Assembly (NCBI GenBank): GCA_949893755.1
Contig: CATLCV010000019.1
Coordinates: forward strand, 1 to 40,477
Direction: 5' to 3'
DNA length: 40,477 bases
Source: an uncultured Lachnospiraceae bacterium
Lineage (GTDB): Bacteria; Bacillota; Clostridia; Lachnospirales; Lachnospiraceae
Below are positions 10,565-19,654 of the stretch, piece by piece. Position 1 is the first letter of the stretch; every line of letters starts with the position of its first letter. Both the position numbers and the translations under genes were made by a program. The notes under the pieces were generated by a model. That model saw nothing but the letters and a program-made list of their open reading frames with translations. It ran no database searches and was not told where the DNA came from.

Positions 10565-10813
10565 ATGGAAACCAGGATCGCCTTGATCGGCATTGTACTG
10601 AACAGCACGGAATCCGTAGATGAGCTGAATCACCTGCTGAGTGAATATGGCAGCTTCATCATCGGACGTATGGGAATCCCCTACCGGGAAAAGAACCTGT
10701 CCATCATCAGCATCGCCATGGATGCTCCGGCAGACGCCATCAGCGCGCTGTCCGGAAAGCTGGGCATGCTTCCGGGCGTCAGTACCAAAACGATCTACGC
10801 AAAAAACAAATAA
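10565..10813 (+). CDS. TM1266-type iron-only hydrogenase system regulator
   Basis: This 82-residue protein (METRIALIGIVLNSTESVD...) has the compact ACT/NikR-C-like ferredoxin fold pattern of the TM1266 family, which is regularly encoded with [FeFe]-hydrogenase maturation genes. AAGGAGG ends 5 bp before the ATG at 10565; the in-frame ATG at 10547 lies upstream of that site and is rejected. It is the first gene of the unit, ahead of hydG by 87 bp. No DNA-binding domain is visible, so a direct role as a transcription regulator is a family label and not something shown here. Confidence 0.85.
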   Translation: METRIALIGIVLNSTESVDELNHLLSEYGSFIIGRMGIPYREKNLSIISIAMDAPADAISALSGKLGMLPGVSTKTIYAKNK

Positions 10814-10900
10814 TCTATGTAGTCTGGCATAGATGTCAGATGCGCATTCAGCCATATCCATTTGGCTCACAAAAAATAAAATCAGGGAGGAACACAAACC

Positions 10901-12322
10901 ATGTATGACGCAGCATCAAAATGTGCGGATGATTTTATCAACCACGAGGAAATTCTGGACACACTCGCCTACGCAGACGAGAACAAGGAGAATGCAGAGC
11001 TGATCGACGCTCTGATCGAGAAGGCGAAGCTCAGAAAGGGCCTTTCGCACCGGGAAGCATCGGTGCTGCTTGCCTGTCAGATCCAGGAAAAAAATGAAGA
11101 GATCTTCAAGCTGGCGGAGCAGATTAAAAAGGATTTTTACGGCAACCGGATCGTCATGTTCGCACCGCTGTATCTGTCCAACTACTGCATCAACAGCTGT
11201 ACCTACTGCCCTTATCATATCAAAAATAAGCACATTGCCCGCAAAAAGCTGACCCAGGAGGAGATCCGCCGGGAGGTCATCGCGCTGCAGGATATGGGCC
11301 ACAAGCGCCTTGCGCTGGAAGCAGGGGAGGATCCGGTACATAATACGATGGAATACTATCTGGAATGTATCAATACAATCTACGGCATCAAGCACAAGAA
11401 CGGCGCCATCCGCCGTGTCAATATCAATATCGCCGCCACTACCGTAGACAATTACCGCCTGTTAAAGGAGGCAGGGATCGGTACGTATATCCTGTTCCAG
11501 GAAACCTATCACAAGGAGAGTTATCTTGAGCTCCACCCGGCAGGGCCGAAGCACGACTACAATTATCACACGGAAGCCATGGACCGCGCCATGGAGGGCG
11601 GTATCGATGATGTGGGCCTGGGCGTGCTCTTTGGACTGGATAAGTACCGCTACGAATTTGCCGGGCTCCTCATGCATGCGGAGCATCTGGAAGCCGCTTT
11701 CGGCGTGGGCCCCCATACGATCAGCGTACCGCGGCTGAAACGTGCGGACGATATCGATCCCGGCCAGTTCGACAACGGCATCGACGACGATATCTTTGCC
11801 AAGCTGGTTGCCTGCATCCGGATTTCCGTACCTTACACCGGCATGATCATTTCCACAAGAGAAAACCAGACTACCCGGGAACGAGTTCTGCACCTGGGCA
11901 TCTCCCAGATCAGCGGCGGTTCCCGCACCAGCGTGGGCGGTTATTATAAACCGGAGCCCGAGGATGAAAAATCCGAGCAATTCGATGTCAGCGATACCCG
12001 TTCCCTGGATGAGGTGGTGCGCTGGCTGATGGAAATGGATTACATCCCCAGCTTCTGTACTGCATGTTACCGGGAAGGCCGTACCGGAGACCGTTTTATG
12101 TCCCTGTGCAAGAGCGGGCAGATCCAGAACTGCTGCCATCCCAACGCACTGATGACGCTCAAGGAATATCTGATGGACTATGCTTCACCGGAAACAAAGG
12201 CCATCGGGGATAAGCTGATCGAGCGCGAGGTGCTCAATGTGCCCAACGAAAAGGCACGGGCCGTTGTCATGGAAAACCTGCGTTATATCGAGCAGGATAA
12301 CCGGAGAGATTTCCGTTTTTAA
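10901..12322 (+). CDS. hydG: [FeFe]-hydrogenase maturase HydG (radical SAM tyrosine lyase)
   Basis: This 473-residue radical SAM enzyme cleaves tyrosine to p-cresol, CO and cyanide for the H-cluster diiron subsite. The radical SAM cluster motif is C96-x3-C100-x2-C103, within YCINSCTYCPYH. The auxiliary C-terminal cluster ligands are C386-x2-C389-x22-C412, the HydG-specific spacing that separates it from ThiH. The length is typical. AGGGAGG lies about 10 bp upstream of the ATG. It sits between the TM1266-type gene and hydF. The third maturase gene, hydE, and any hydrogenase structural gene are not in this window and must lie elsewhere. Confidence 0.97.
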   Translation: MYDAASKCADDFINHEEILDTLAYADENKENAELIDALIEKAKLRKGLSHREASVLLACQIQEKNEEIFKLAEQIKKDFYGNRIVMFAPLYLSNYCINSCTYCPYHIKNKHIARKKLTQEEIRREVIALQDMGHKRLALEAGEDPVHNTMEYYLECINTIYGIKHKNGAIRRVNINIAATTVDNYRLLKEAGIGTYILFQETYHKESYLELHPAGPKHDYNYHTEAMDRAMEGGIDDVGLGVLFGLDKYRYEFAGLLMHAEHLEAAFGVGPHTISVPRLKRADDIDPGQFDNGIDDDIFAKLVACIRISVPYTGMIISTRENQTTRERVLHLGISQISGGSRTSVGGYYKPEPEDEKSEQFDVSDTRSLDEVVRWLMEMDYIPSFCTACYREGRTGDRFMSLCKSGQIQNCCHPNALMTLKEYLMDYASPETKAIGDKLIEREVLNVPNEKARAVVMENLRYIEQDNRRDFRF

Positions 12323-12346
12323 TGCCAGCGCATGCAGAAAGGCCGT

Positions 12347-12385
12347 CAGTACAGCATTGCGTAATCAACAGCGAATGCTGTACTG
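12347..12385. repeat. 12-bp perfect inverted repeat between hydG and hydF
   Basis: CAGTACAGCATT (12347-12358) and AATGCTGTACTG (12374-12385) form a strong hairpin in the 104-bp gap. There is no T-run, so it is more likely an mRNA stability or processing element than a terminator. Confidence 0.65.
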
Positions 12386-12426
12386 GGGGCACGCTTTCTA
12401 AATTTTTTGAATGGAGGGAATATTCT

Positions 12427-13644
12427 ATGAGTTTAAATGCCGCACCGTCCGCAGACCGCATTCACATCGGGATCTTCGGAAAAAGAAATGCGGGGAAATC
12501 CAGCCTGATCAATGCCGTCACCAGCCAGAACCTTGCCATTGTCTCTGATATAAAGGGCACCACCACCGATCCGGTACAGAAGGCCATGGAACTGCTGCCT
12601 CTTGGGCCGGTAGTGATGATCGATACCCCTGGGCTGGATGACGAAGGGGAGCTGGGTGCTCTGCGCATCCGAAAAGCATACCAGGTTCTCAACAAGACGG
12701 ATATTGCCGTTCTGGTCGTTGACAGCTCCGAAGGGATGACCCGGGAGGATGAACGGATTCTGGAAAAGATCCGGGAAAAGAAAATCCCTTATGTTATCGC
12801 CTTCAACAAATCTGACCTGGCAAACCGGCATTCACGCGGATCAGAAATCACTGCCCCGATCGTTGATTCCATAGATGAATCACACTGTATCTCCGTCAGC
12901 GCCCTGACCGGAGAACATATCCGGGAATTGAAGGAACTGATTGCAAAGCAGGCTCCCACTGCCGAAACCAAAAAACACATCGCGGCGGATCTGATCCGAC
13001 CGGGCGACTTTGTCGTCCTGGTCATTCCCATCGACAGCTCCGCTCCGAAGGGAAGGCTGATCCTGCCCCAGCAGCAGACCATCCGGGATATTCTGGAGGC
13101 AGGCGGCGCTGCTGTCGCGGTAAAGGATACCGAGCTGCAGGATACCCTTGCCCGGCTGGGTACGAAGCCGGCGCTGGTCATCACCGACAGCCAGGCATTC
13201 CAGAAGGTGTCCGCCCTTGTCCCCCCAGACATCCCGCTGACCTCTTTCTCCATCCTGTTTGCCAGATACAAAGGAAATCTGGACACGGTGGTACAGGGAG
13301 CCAGGACACTGGATCTGCTGCAGGACGGGGACACGGTCCTGATCTCCGAAGGCTGCACCCATCATCGCCAGTGCGAGGATATCGGAACCGTCAAGCTGCC
13401 CGGATGGATCCGGAAGCATACACGAAAGGAGCTCCATTTTGAATTTACAAGCGGGACAGAATTTCCCGATGATCTGAGCAGATACAGGCTGATCATCCAC
13501 TGCGGCGGCTGTACCTTAAATGAACGGGAAATGAAGTACCGCCTGCAGTGTGCCTGCGACCAGAACGTCCCCATCACCAATTACGGCACGGCGATCGCAC
13601 ATATGAACGGAATCCTCAGCCGAAGCATCGCTCCGCTGCAATAA
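12427..13644 (+). CDS. hydF: [FeFe]-hydrogenase maturation GTPase HydF
   Basis: This protein of about 405 residues is the scaffold that assembles the diiron precursor and hands it to the hydrogenase. The N-terminal GTPase has the P-loop GKRNAGKS, the switch region IKGTTTDP, DTPGLDD and NKSD. The C-terminal cluster domain shows CTHH followed by HCGGC, the conserved HydF iron-sulfur ligands. GGAGGG lies 8 bp upstream of the ATG at 12427. The open frame begins at 12322, overlapping the hydG stop, but that ATG has no ribosome site and the extension runs through the hairpin, so it is rejected. It is the last gene of the unit, convergent with the PurF-like gene. Confidence 0.96.
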   Translation: MSLNAAPSADRIHIGIFGKRNAGKSSLINAVTSQNLAIVSDIKGTTTDPVQKAMELLPLGPVVMIDTPGLDDEGELGALRIRKAYQVLNKTDIAVLVVDSSEGMTREDERILEKIREKKIPYVIAFNKSDLANRHSRGSEITAPIVDSIDESHCISVSALTGEHIRELKELIAKQAPTAETKKHIAADLIRPGDFVVLVIPIDSSAPKGRLILPQQQTIRDILEAGGAAVAVKDTELQDTLARLGTKPALVITDSQAFQKVSALVPPDIPLTSFSILFARYKGNLDTVVQGARTLDLLQDGDTVLISEGCTHHRQCEDIGTVKLPGWIRKHTRKELHFEFTSGTEFPDDLSRYRLIIHCGGCTLNEREMKYRLQCACDQNVPITNYGTAIAHMNGILSRSIAPLQ

Positions 13645-13664
13645 AATTCATTTAGAACTAATTC

Positions 13665-13708
13665 AAGGGACCTATTGCTCCATCACTTCCTGCAATACGT
13701 CCCTTTTC
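13665..13708. terminator. Bidirectional terminator between hydF and PurF-like gene
   Basis: AAGGGAC (13665-13671) pairs with GTCCCTT (13699-13705), with an inner TTGC/GCAA stem. T-rich sequence follows on the plus strand (TTTTCTATTT). The gap is only 73 bp between convergent stops. Confidence 0.75.
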
Positions 13709-13717
13709 TATTTCAAA

Positions 13718-15127
13718 TTATTCCTTCCCGTTAAAGCAATACGTACACAGCTTGCAGGGTGACAGCCCGATGGATGCGATCAGATCATCCAGCCTGTGAT
13801 ACCGCAGTGTCGTGAAATTCTGCTGCTTCCGGATCTCTTCCAGCATTTCCTCATATCTCGCACTGCACGGATCCGAATACTCGGAGAGCACCTCCGGAGT
13901 GACTTCCTCCTCCCGTTCCTGGATCACCCGTCTTGTGATCAGATCCAGATCCGACTTGGAGCGTGAAAAATTCAGATACTTGCATCCGTACAGCAGAGGC
14001 GGGCACGCCGGGCGGACATGGACCTCCTTTGCCCCGCTCCGGTATAAAAATTCCGTGGTTTCCCGAAGCTGGGTTCCCCGCACAATGGAGTCATCGATCA
14101 GAAGCAGCTTTTTCCCCTTGATCAGCTCCTGCACGGGAATCAGCTTCATCCGGGCGATCAGATCTCTCTGGCTCTGGTTCGCAGGCATAAAGGATCTGGG
14201 CCAGGTCGGTGTGTACTTGATAAACGGCCTTGCATACGGAATCCCGGATTCGTTGGCATACCCGATGGCATGCGCGATCCCCGAATCCGGCACACCGGCA
14301 ACGATATCCGGGGATACGGAATCACTGTCCCGCTTTGCCAGCATGCTCCCGCAGGTATAACGCATCTCTTCCACATTCACCCCTTCGTAGGATGAGGTCG
14401 GATATCCGTAATATACCCACAGGAAGGAGCACATCTTCATCTCCGTACCCGGAGCGCCGACGGTCTCCACACTCTCCGGTGTCACGAAAACAATCTCTGC
14501 CGGCTGCAATTCCTTATAATGCTCAAAGCCCAGGTTGATATACGCAAAATTTTCAAATGAAATACAGTAGCCGTCTTCCCGTTTTCCGAGGACTACAGGG
14601 GTACGTCCATACCGGTCTCTCGCCGCGTAGATCCCATCTTTTGTCATCAGCAGGATGGTCATGGATCCGTCCACAAGCTCCTGCACATAACGGATCCCTT
14701 CTACAAGCGTATCGGACTTGCAGATCAGGGAAGCGATCAGCTCCGTCGCATTGATCTGTCCGCCGCTCATCTCCTGAAAATGAGAACGCCCCGCGTCATA
14801 GGTTTCTCTCAGCAGAGCTTCCAGATTGTTCACCTTGCCGACCGTCGTGATCGCAAAGCTGCCCAGGTGGGACTGGATCAGAAGCGGCTGGGGTTCATAG
14901 TCAGAGATACATCCGATCCCCAGATGCCCGTCCAGCTCCTCCGCATCCTTTTCAAACTTTGTCCGAAACGGAGAATTTTCGATATTATGGATCGCCCTCT
15001 GAAATCCTTCCTTCCCATACATCGCCATCCCGCCGCGCCGTGTGCCAAGGTGAGAATGATAGTCTACCCCGTAAAACAATTCCAAAGTACAGTTTTTCTT
15101 TGAAGCAACACCAAAAAATCCACCCAT
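13718..15127 (-). CDS. Amidophosphoribosyltransferase (PurF) homologue with degenerate glutaminase site
   Basis: This 469-residue protein has the PurF architecture: an N-terminal Ntn glutaminase-like domain and a C-terminal phosphoribosyltransferase domain. The PRPP loop LLLIDDSIVRGTQ (341-353) is intact. Cysteines at 233, 382, 458, 461 and 464 resemble the 4Fe-4S ligands of the Bacillus-type enzyme. However, MGGFFGVA aligns with MCGIVGIA of the E. coli enzyme, placing Gly at the nucleophilic cysteine. HNG of the oxyanion region reads TVG here (95-97), and the Asp-containing DSE region reads ATE. Glutamine hydrolysis therefore looks lost. It may use free ammonia or have another role. The start has an AAGGAG site. 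It stands alone, not among purine genes. Confidence 0.85.
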   Translation of the reverse strand: MGGFFGVASKKNCTLELFYGVDYHSHLGTRRGGMAMYGKEGFQRAIHNIENSPFRTKFEKDAEELDGHLGIGCISDYEPQPLLIQSHLGSFAITTVGKVNNLEALLRETYDAGRSHFQEMSGGQINATELIASLICKSDTLVEGIRYVQELVDGSMTILLMTKDGIYAARDRYGRTPVVLGKREDGYCISFENFAYINLGFEHYKELQPAEIVFVTPESVETVGAPGTEMKMCSFLWVYYGYPTSSYEGVNVEEMRYTCGSMLAKRDSDSVSPDIVAGVPDSGIAHAIGYANESGIPYARPFIKYTPTWPRSFMPANQSQRDLIARMKLIPVQELIKGKKLLLIDDSIVRGTQLRETTEFLYRSGAKEVHVRPACPPLLYGCKYLNFSRSKSDLDLITRRVIQEREEEVTPEVLSEYSDPCSARYEEMLEEIRKQQNFTTLRYHRLDDLIASIGLSPCKLCTYCFNGKE

Positions 15128-15211
15128 ATGTCTGTCTCCTTTTTTGTCAGTCGTTACAGATCACCGAATGGCCAGTTCTCTGTAACTGTCAGCCGTGTGA
15201 AATTCATACAC

Positions 15212-15240
15212 AGTTTAGCACGAAATACTTCCAAAGTCAA
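15212..15240 (-). promoter_or_regulatory. Sigma-A promoter for the PurF-like gene
   Basis: On the minus strand, TTGACT (15240-15235) and TAAACT (15217-15212) are 17 bp apart. It lies about 85 bp upstream of the ATG at 15127. It sits just after the ATPase gene stop. Confidence 0.65.
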
Positions 15241-15262
15241 AACCCATCCAACAATAACCCTG

Positions 15263-16966
15263 CTACAGCATCAGTCCCCGATACCGGTTAAAGCAGGCAA
15301 AGATCTCCTGTCTCCTGGGCATGGCCAGACACGCTACATTGGACGGACTCTCACACAGTCCGGCCAGCCCGCTTTTGCGGATCTTTTCCTCCAGCTTATC
15401 CACCACGTCCTGCACCGGAGTCGTACCGCCGAAGAAATTCTTCTCCGCATACCGCACACAGTATCCCAGAGCCGTCACCTGCTCGCTGTCCGTGATCTGC
15501 TCCACATAGCGCAGGTCGATGCTTTCCCGGTTGATCTGCACGCCCTCGCGCCCCATGGTCTTCATCTTGATCCGGTCATTTCCCCGGTAAGCCCGGTTCT
15601 GGCTCGGACACCTTCGGAATGCCGGCTTCTGGGCAGGCTCCTCCAGTCCGCTCAATGCGGGAAAATTTTCCGCCTCTTTTTTAGCTTCCGCCGTGATCTC
15701 CCTGGGTACATACCGATCCATCTGTACGATCGTATCCGCAATATGGAAATACGCCCCCGAGCTGCCCGCGACGATCACGGTAGAGATCCCATAGCGCTCA
15801 TACAGCTCCCGGATCCTGTCAATGAAAGGTGTGATCGGTTCCATATCCCGGTGGATCACCCGCTGCATCAGTTCATCCCGGATCATAAAATTGGTGGCGC
15901 TGGTGTCCTCATCGATCAGCAGAGCCTTTGCCCCCGCCTCCATCGCTTCCACCACATTGGCCGCCTGGGATGTGCTTCCGCTGGCATCCTCGGTATAGAA
16001 TCCGCAGGTATCCTTTCCATTGGGCAGGTCATTGATAAACATGGAAATGTCCGTCTTTTTGATGCTCCGTCCATCCTCCGCGCGGATCTTGACCGCGGAC
16101 GCGTCGGTGATCACATACTCCCGGCCGTCCCCTGCGATGTGGTCATAGACTCCCAGCTCCAGCGCCTTCAGAAGGGTCGATTTACCGTGATATCCGCCTC
16201 CCACGATCAGAGTGATCCCCTTGCGGATCCCCATTCCGGTGAGGGTTCCCTTATGCGGAAGCTCCATGGTCACTTCCAGCTCCTTCGGGGAACGAAACGG
16301 CACCGCCCCTTTCATGGGACGCGGCGAGATACCGGATTCTCTGGGAAGGATAGAGCCGTTGGCTACAAAGGCGGTCAATCCCTGTACCTCAAGCTGTCCC
16401 CGGATATACTCCTGATCCTCCGCCAGATCGATGGCCCCGCGCACCTTCTTCTTATCACAGGTTCTGTAGTACAGCGATCTCTCCACGCAGTCCGGCAGGA
16501 AATCGAACAGGATCTTCTCCAGTTCCCGCGCGTTGATGGTCCGCCCATTGGCCGGAAATCCGATCTCCAGGCGCACCACGATATCTCCTGTCTTTGCATC
16601 CATGTGGAACGCCGTCCGCTCCAGGATCTCCTGTCCGCATCTGCTGATGGAGATCAGTCCGCTCTTTCCGGAGCCTTTGGCCTTAAATGCGTAGCTCTCC
16701 GCCGCGCGGTGGAACTGCCGGGTCAGGTAATCCTGCAATGCCGCCCTCTGGCAGTCTCCGCAGTACAATTCCTTCGGGAAGCCTGCGATCCCGCCCTTCA
16801 TATGCACACTCACCTTTGACGGGGACGCGAAAGGGTCTCCCTGTACATGGTCGATGGAAAGCACATACCCCTGAAACTGGTATGTGCCCTTCGTGTCCTT
16901 ATACGCTGGATATCCCTTATGGTCAATCCTGTGCAGTAGATTTCTCAATTCTGTTGATGTTCCCAC
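15263..16966 (-). CDS. ABC-class P-loop ATPase (PF09818-like)
   Basis: This 567-residue soluble ATPase matches the family of predicted ATPases of the ABC class that includes the trypanosome RNA-binding protein MRB1590. An N-terminal alpha/beta domain of about 240 residues precedes the ATPase core. Walker A is GGYHGKST (257-264), a signature-like SGSTSQAANVVEAME (329-343) stands where the ABC signature would be, and Walker B is ALLIDEDTSA (348-357). No membrane segment or transporter partner is present, so it is not a transport ATPase. GTG at 16966 is the start, 9 bp after GAGGAGG. It lies 70 bp downstream of the GH20 gene in the same direction. Nucleic-acid binding is a family-level inference. 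Confidence 0.85.
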   Translation of the reverse strand: MGTSTELRNLLHRIDHKGYPAYKDTKGTYQFQGYVLSIDHVQGDPFASPSKVSVHMKGGIAGFPKELYCGDCQRAALQDYLTRQFHRAAESYAFKAKGSGKSGLISISRCGQEILERTAFHMDAKTGDIVVRLEIGFPANGRTINARELEKILFDFLPDCVERSLYYRTCDKKKVRGAIDLAEDQEYIRGQLEVQGLTAFVANGSILPRESGISPRPMKGAVPFRSPKELEVTMELPHKGTLTGMGIRKGITLIVGGGYHGKSTLLKALELGVYDHIAGDGREYVITDASAVKIRAEDGRSIKKTDISMFINDLPNGKDTCGFYTEDASGSTSQAANVVEAMEAGAKALLIDEDTSATNFMIRDELMQRVIHRDMEPITPFIDRIRELYERYGISTVIVAGSSGAYFHIADTIVQMDRYVPREITAEAKKEAENFPALSGLEEPAQKPAFRRCPSQNRAYRGNDRIKMKTMGREGVQINRESIDLRYVEQITDSEQVTALGYCVRYAEKNFFGGTTPVQDVVDKLEEKIRKSGLAGLCESPSNVACLAMPRRQEIFACFNRYRGLML

Positions 16967-17036
16967 GTTATATTTCCTCCTCTTTTTCTAACCTTGCAGT
17001 CAGAGCTTCCCTACGATTTGCCGCTCATCACGGCAC

Positions 17037-18491
17037 TCAGATGATCTCCTGCATTTTCTCCACTTCCTGCCGGTCCTCGGCACTGAAATTCTTCTCAAAT
17101 TCCGCTTTCTGCCTCTGCGCCTCTTCCGGACCCGGAACCCAGCCGGAAGCCTCCTCCGGACAGATCCCGTACTTTTCAAATACAGGCAGCAATCTCTTCA
17201 TTCTCGCTTCAAAGGAAGGATACCCGGGTCTGTCCTGTCCCCGCCAGCCAGCCTCCGCGGAAGCCGCGAACCTGGGCCAGCAGAGAGTTTCCAGTCTTTT
17301 TTCATCCCGGACATGCTCCGTCCAGATCAGACATTCTGTTCCCAGGATCCGGTCTTCCGCCTTTGCCAGTCCTGCCGGACATTCTTCCAGCTCATAGACG
17401 TCCCGAAGCGATGTGATCCCATACGGATAGTCACAGTAACAGTTCTTCACAATGGATATGACGGCCTTCCCGCCCCGTTCCATATGCTGCTCCAACCGGT
17501 TCTCCTTATCATCCGTCCAGAGCTGCACGATGGTATCCGGGTCAAGATTGCCCCCGTATGCGGCCTCATTCCATACGATCACGGTACGTCCCTTCGCTTT
17601 CAGATACGCGGTGATCCGGTTTTCCATATATCCCTGCAGCTGCTGCAGGTTCTCAAGCCCTTCCTCCTGCATCCGCTTCCGGCACAAGGGGCAGCTGCTC
17701 CAGTATTCCTTGGGCGCCTCATCCCCGCCGATATGAAAATATTTCCCCGGAAACAGTTCCAGAAGGTCATCCAGAAGCTGCTCGATAAACGCAAAGGTCT
17801 CTTCCTTCCCTGCGCACAGGATATCCCGGAAAATGCCTGCCCGCGTCTCCACCGCAATCTGCTCCCCCCGGCAGCCGTACTGAGGATAGGCAGCCAGCAC
17901 CGCAGTCACATGTCCGGGCATGTCCACCTCCGGGATCACTTCCACGCCCAGCTCCCTGCAGTAATCCACGATCTCCCTGACCTGCTCTCTTGTATAATAC
18001 CGGTCCTCAGTCTCGTCCGAATCATAATTGCCCATATGGTCCCCCCTGCGCACCGCGCCGATCTCGTGCAGCAGAGGGAACTTCCTGCATTCTATGCGCC
18101 AGCCCTGGTCATCCGAAAAATGCCAGTGAAATTTGTTTAATTTAAAATGTGCCGACATCCGGATCATTTTCTTCAATTCGTCCGCCGGAATAAAATGCCG
18201 GGCACAGTCGATATGAAATGCCCTCCACGAATATGCCGGACAATCCTCCACCGTCAGGCAGGGCAGGGCATCCCCGCACTGCAACCGGATCTGCTCCAGC
18301 GTTGACTCGGCATACAGACATGCTTTTTCACTCCCGCCCGCAATCCATATGCCGTCCTTTTTCAGCCGCAGACGATATTCCTCTTCCCCCATATCAGGAT
18401 CTGTTTTCCTTTCCCGGATCACAGGATCCGCATGGCCTTCCTCACCTGCCAGGATTTTCTTTGGTTCCGGTATGATTGCAATCTGCACCAT
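17037..18491 (-). CDS. Cytoplasmic beta-N-acetylhexosaminidase, GH20
   Basis: This 484-residue glycoside hydrolase would remove terminal beta-linked GlcNAc or GalNAc by substrate-assisted catalysis. A GH20b-like N-terminal domain (1-85) leads into the barrel beginning YSWRAFHIDCARHF. Landmarks are KFHWHFSDDQGWR (120-132), PEVDMPGH (187-194) and the catalytic pair D257-E258 in HIGGDEAP. W-rich segments, including VQLWTD, line the pocket. There is no signal peptide, so the substrate must be imported, for example chitobiose or mucin and milk-glycan fragments. The start follows GGAGG closely (4 bp). A terminator of the preceding unit separates it from the response regulator gene upstream, and the ATPase gene follows it. 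Confidence 0.93.
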   Translation of the reverse strand: MVQIAIIPEPKKILAGEEGHADPVIRERKTDPDMGEEEYRLRLKKDGIWIAGGSEKACLYAESTLEQIRLQCGDALPCLTVEDCPAYSWRAFHIDCARHFIPADELKKMIRMSAHFKLNKFHWHFSDDQGWRIECRKFPLLHEIGAVRRGDHMGNYDSDETEDRYYTREQVREIVDYCRELGVEVIPEVDMPGHVTAVLAAYPQYGCRGEQIAVETRAGIFRDILCAGKEETFAFIEQLLDDLLELFPGKYFHIGGDEAPKEYWSSCPLCRKRMQEEGLENLQQLQGYMENRITAYLKAKGRTVIVWNEAAYGGNLDPDTIVQLWTDDKENRLEQHMERGGKAVISIVKNCYCDYPYGITSLRDVYELEECPAGLAKAEDRILGTECLIWTEHVRDEKRLETLCWPRFAASAEAGWRGQDRPGYPSFEARMKRLLPVFEKYGICPEEASGWVPGPEEAQRQKAEFEKNFSAEDRQEVEKMQEII

Positions 18492-18515
18492 AATACCTCC
18501 TTTTTATTATTACAG

Positions 18516-18540
18516 CAAAAAGCCAGGTATCATCCTGGCT
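18516..18540 (-). terminator. Intrinsic terminator of the response regulator gene
   Basis: On the minus strand, AGCCAGG, a 6-base loop and CCTGGCT are followed by TTTTGCTG. It lies about 50 bp after the GGDEF gene stop. It also sits just upstream of the GH20 ribosome site. Confidence 0.75.
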
Positions 18541-18593
18541 CTTGAATACCAACGTATGCGGAAAGACTGCCGGCGGCAGGCTTTCTATATTAA

Positions 18594-19514
18594 TCATTCT
18601 CTCTCCCGCCACTGTTCCTTGCCCCCGTCGGACCATACGACCATATTCCTGCCGGATTTTTTTGCGGTATACAGCATGGAATCCGCGATCTTCAGATATG
18701 TATCATATACATCCCCGTTCTTCGGGACAACGGTGACTCCGCCCACACTGACCGTGATCCATCGGAATACCGGGGAATTGTGCGGTATATGCAGGTTCTC
18801 GATGGCCTGCCGGATCATTTTCAGATATTCGTAAGAAGACTGGGCGTCATTACCTACCAGAATCGCGACAAACTCTTCCCCGCCGTAGCGTCCCACAAAG
18901 TCCGTTGCACGGTGCAGGAAGGAAGACGCGGTCTTTGCTACACTGGTCAAAACCTTGTCGCCCGCCGGATGGCCGAAGCTGTCGTTATAAATCTTAAACT
19001 TGTCTATGTCGAAGATACAGACAGAAAACGGGATACCGAGACGCAGGGCCTCCCGCCACTTCATGCGCCATTCCTCCTCGTAGCGCCTTCTGTTCGCGAT
19101 TCCGGTCAGTTCATCGACCATGGCCAGCTTTTTATAATGCATCTGCCTGTCAAATGACCGGAGCTGCGCGTTGATCCTTGCCTTCAGAATTGCGGGAATC
19201 ACCGGTTTTGTGATATAGTCTACCGCCCCCAGAGTCAGGGCCTCTTCCTCATGCTGTATATCCGTAAGGCCTGTCACAACAATGATCGGAATATACCTGG
19301 TCAGTATCATGTCCTGAAGCTTTTTCAGCAGTGTAAATCCATCCATATCCGGCATAATGATATCCATAAGGATCAGGGAATACTTTCCGGACATGGCGTT
19401 TTCAAGTCCGCTTTCAGCATCATGGCATACAGTCACATCATAGTCCGTTTCCAGAATTGCTTTTAAAGAATCGCCCACTATAATACTATCATCTATTAAC
19501 AATATCTTGTCCAT
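18594..19514 (-). CDS. Response regulator with GGDEF (diguanylate cyclase) output
   Basis: This is a 306-residue two-domain protein. Residues 1-120 form a receiver with the acidic pair D8-D9, phosphoacceptor D51 (LMDIIMP) and K103 (TKP). Residues 130-295 are a GGDEF domain with the active-site variant GGEEF (211-215) and an inhibitory-site RxxD (RATD, 202-205) five residues before it. It should make cyclic di-GMP with product inhibition. The start at 19514 follows AAAGGAAG; the open frame extends to 19559 but without a better site. No histidine kinase gene is nearby, so the input is unknown. The adjacent gap carries no recognised operator. Confidence 0.92.
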   Translation of the reverse strand: MDKILLIDDSIIVGDSLKAILETDYDVTVCHDAESGLENAMSGKYSLILMDIIMPDMDGFTLLKKLQDMILTRYIPIIVVTGLTDIQHEEEALTLGAVDYITKPVIPAILKARINAQLRSFDRQMHYKKLAMVDELTGIANRRRYEEEWRMKWREALRLGIPFSVCIFDIDKFKIYNDSFGHPAGDKVLTSVAKTASSFLHRATDFVGRYGGEEFVAILVGNDAQSSYEYLKMIRQAIENLHIPHNSPVFRWITVSVGGVTVVPKNGDVYDTYLKIADSMLYTAKKSGRNMVVWSDGGKEQWRERE

Positions 19515-19654
19515 GAATACTTCCTTTCTGAGGCGGGGTGCGGCATGGAATCTGCCCACAGTGATATGATACCGTCTCTCTCCACTCTCTGTAGCATATC
19601 ACAAAATCGGACGAGAATCAATCAATTCCCGCCCTTTCCTTGTGGGAGTCTCCC

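Noticed and set aside
12322..12426. Upstream start for HydF at the hydG stop codon
   Set aside because: No ribosome site, and the extra residues run through a perfect hairpin and precede the normal HydF N-terminus.
15128..16819. 563-codon rightward open frame opposite the ATPase gene
   Set aside because: It is antisense to a clear P-loop ATPase with motifs and a ribosome site. Its product is rich in His, Arg, Pro and Leu with no family signs, as expected of a shadow frame.
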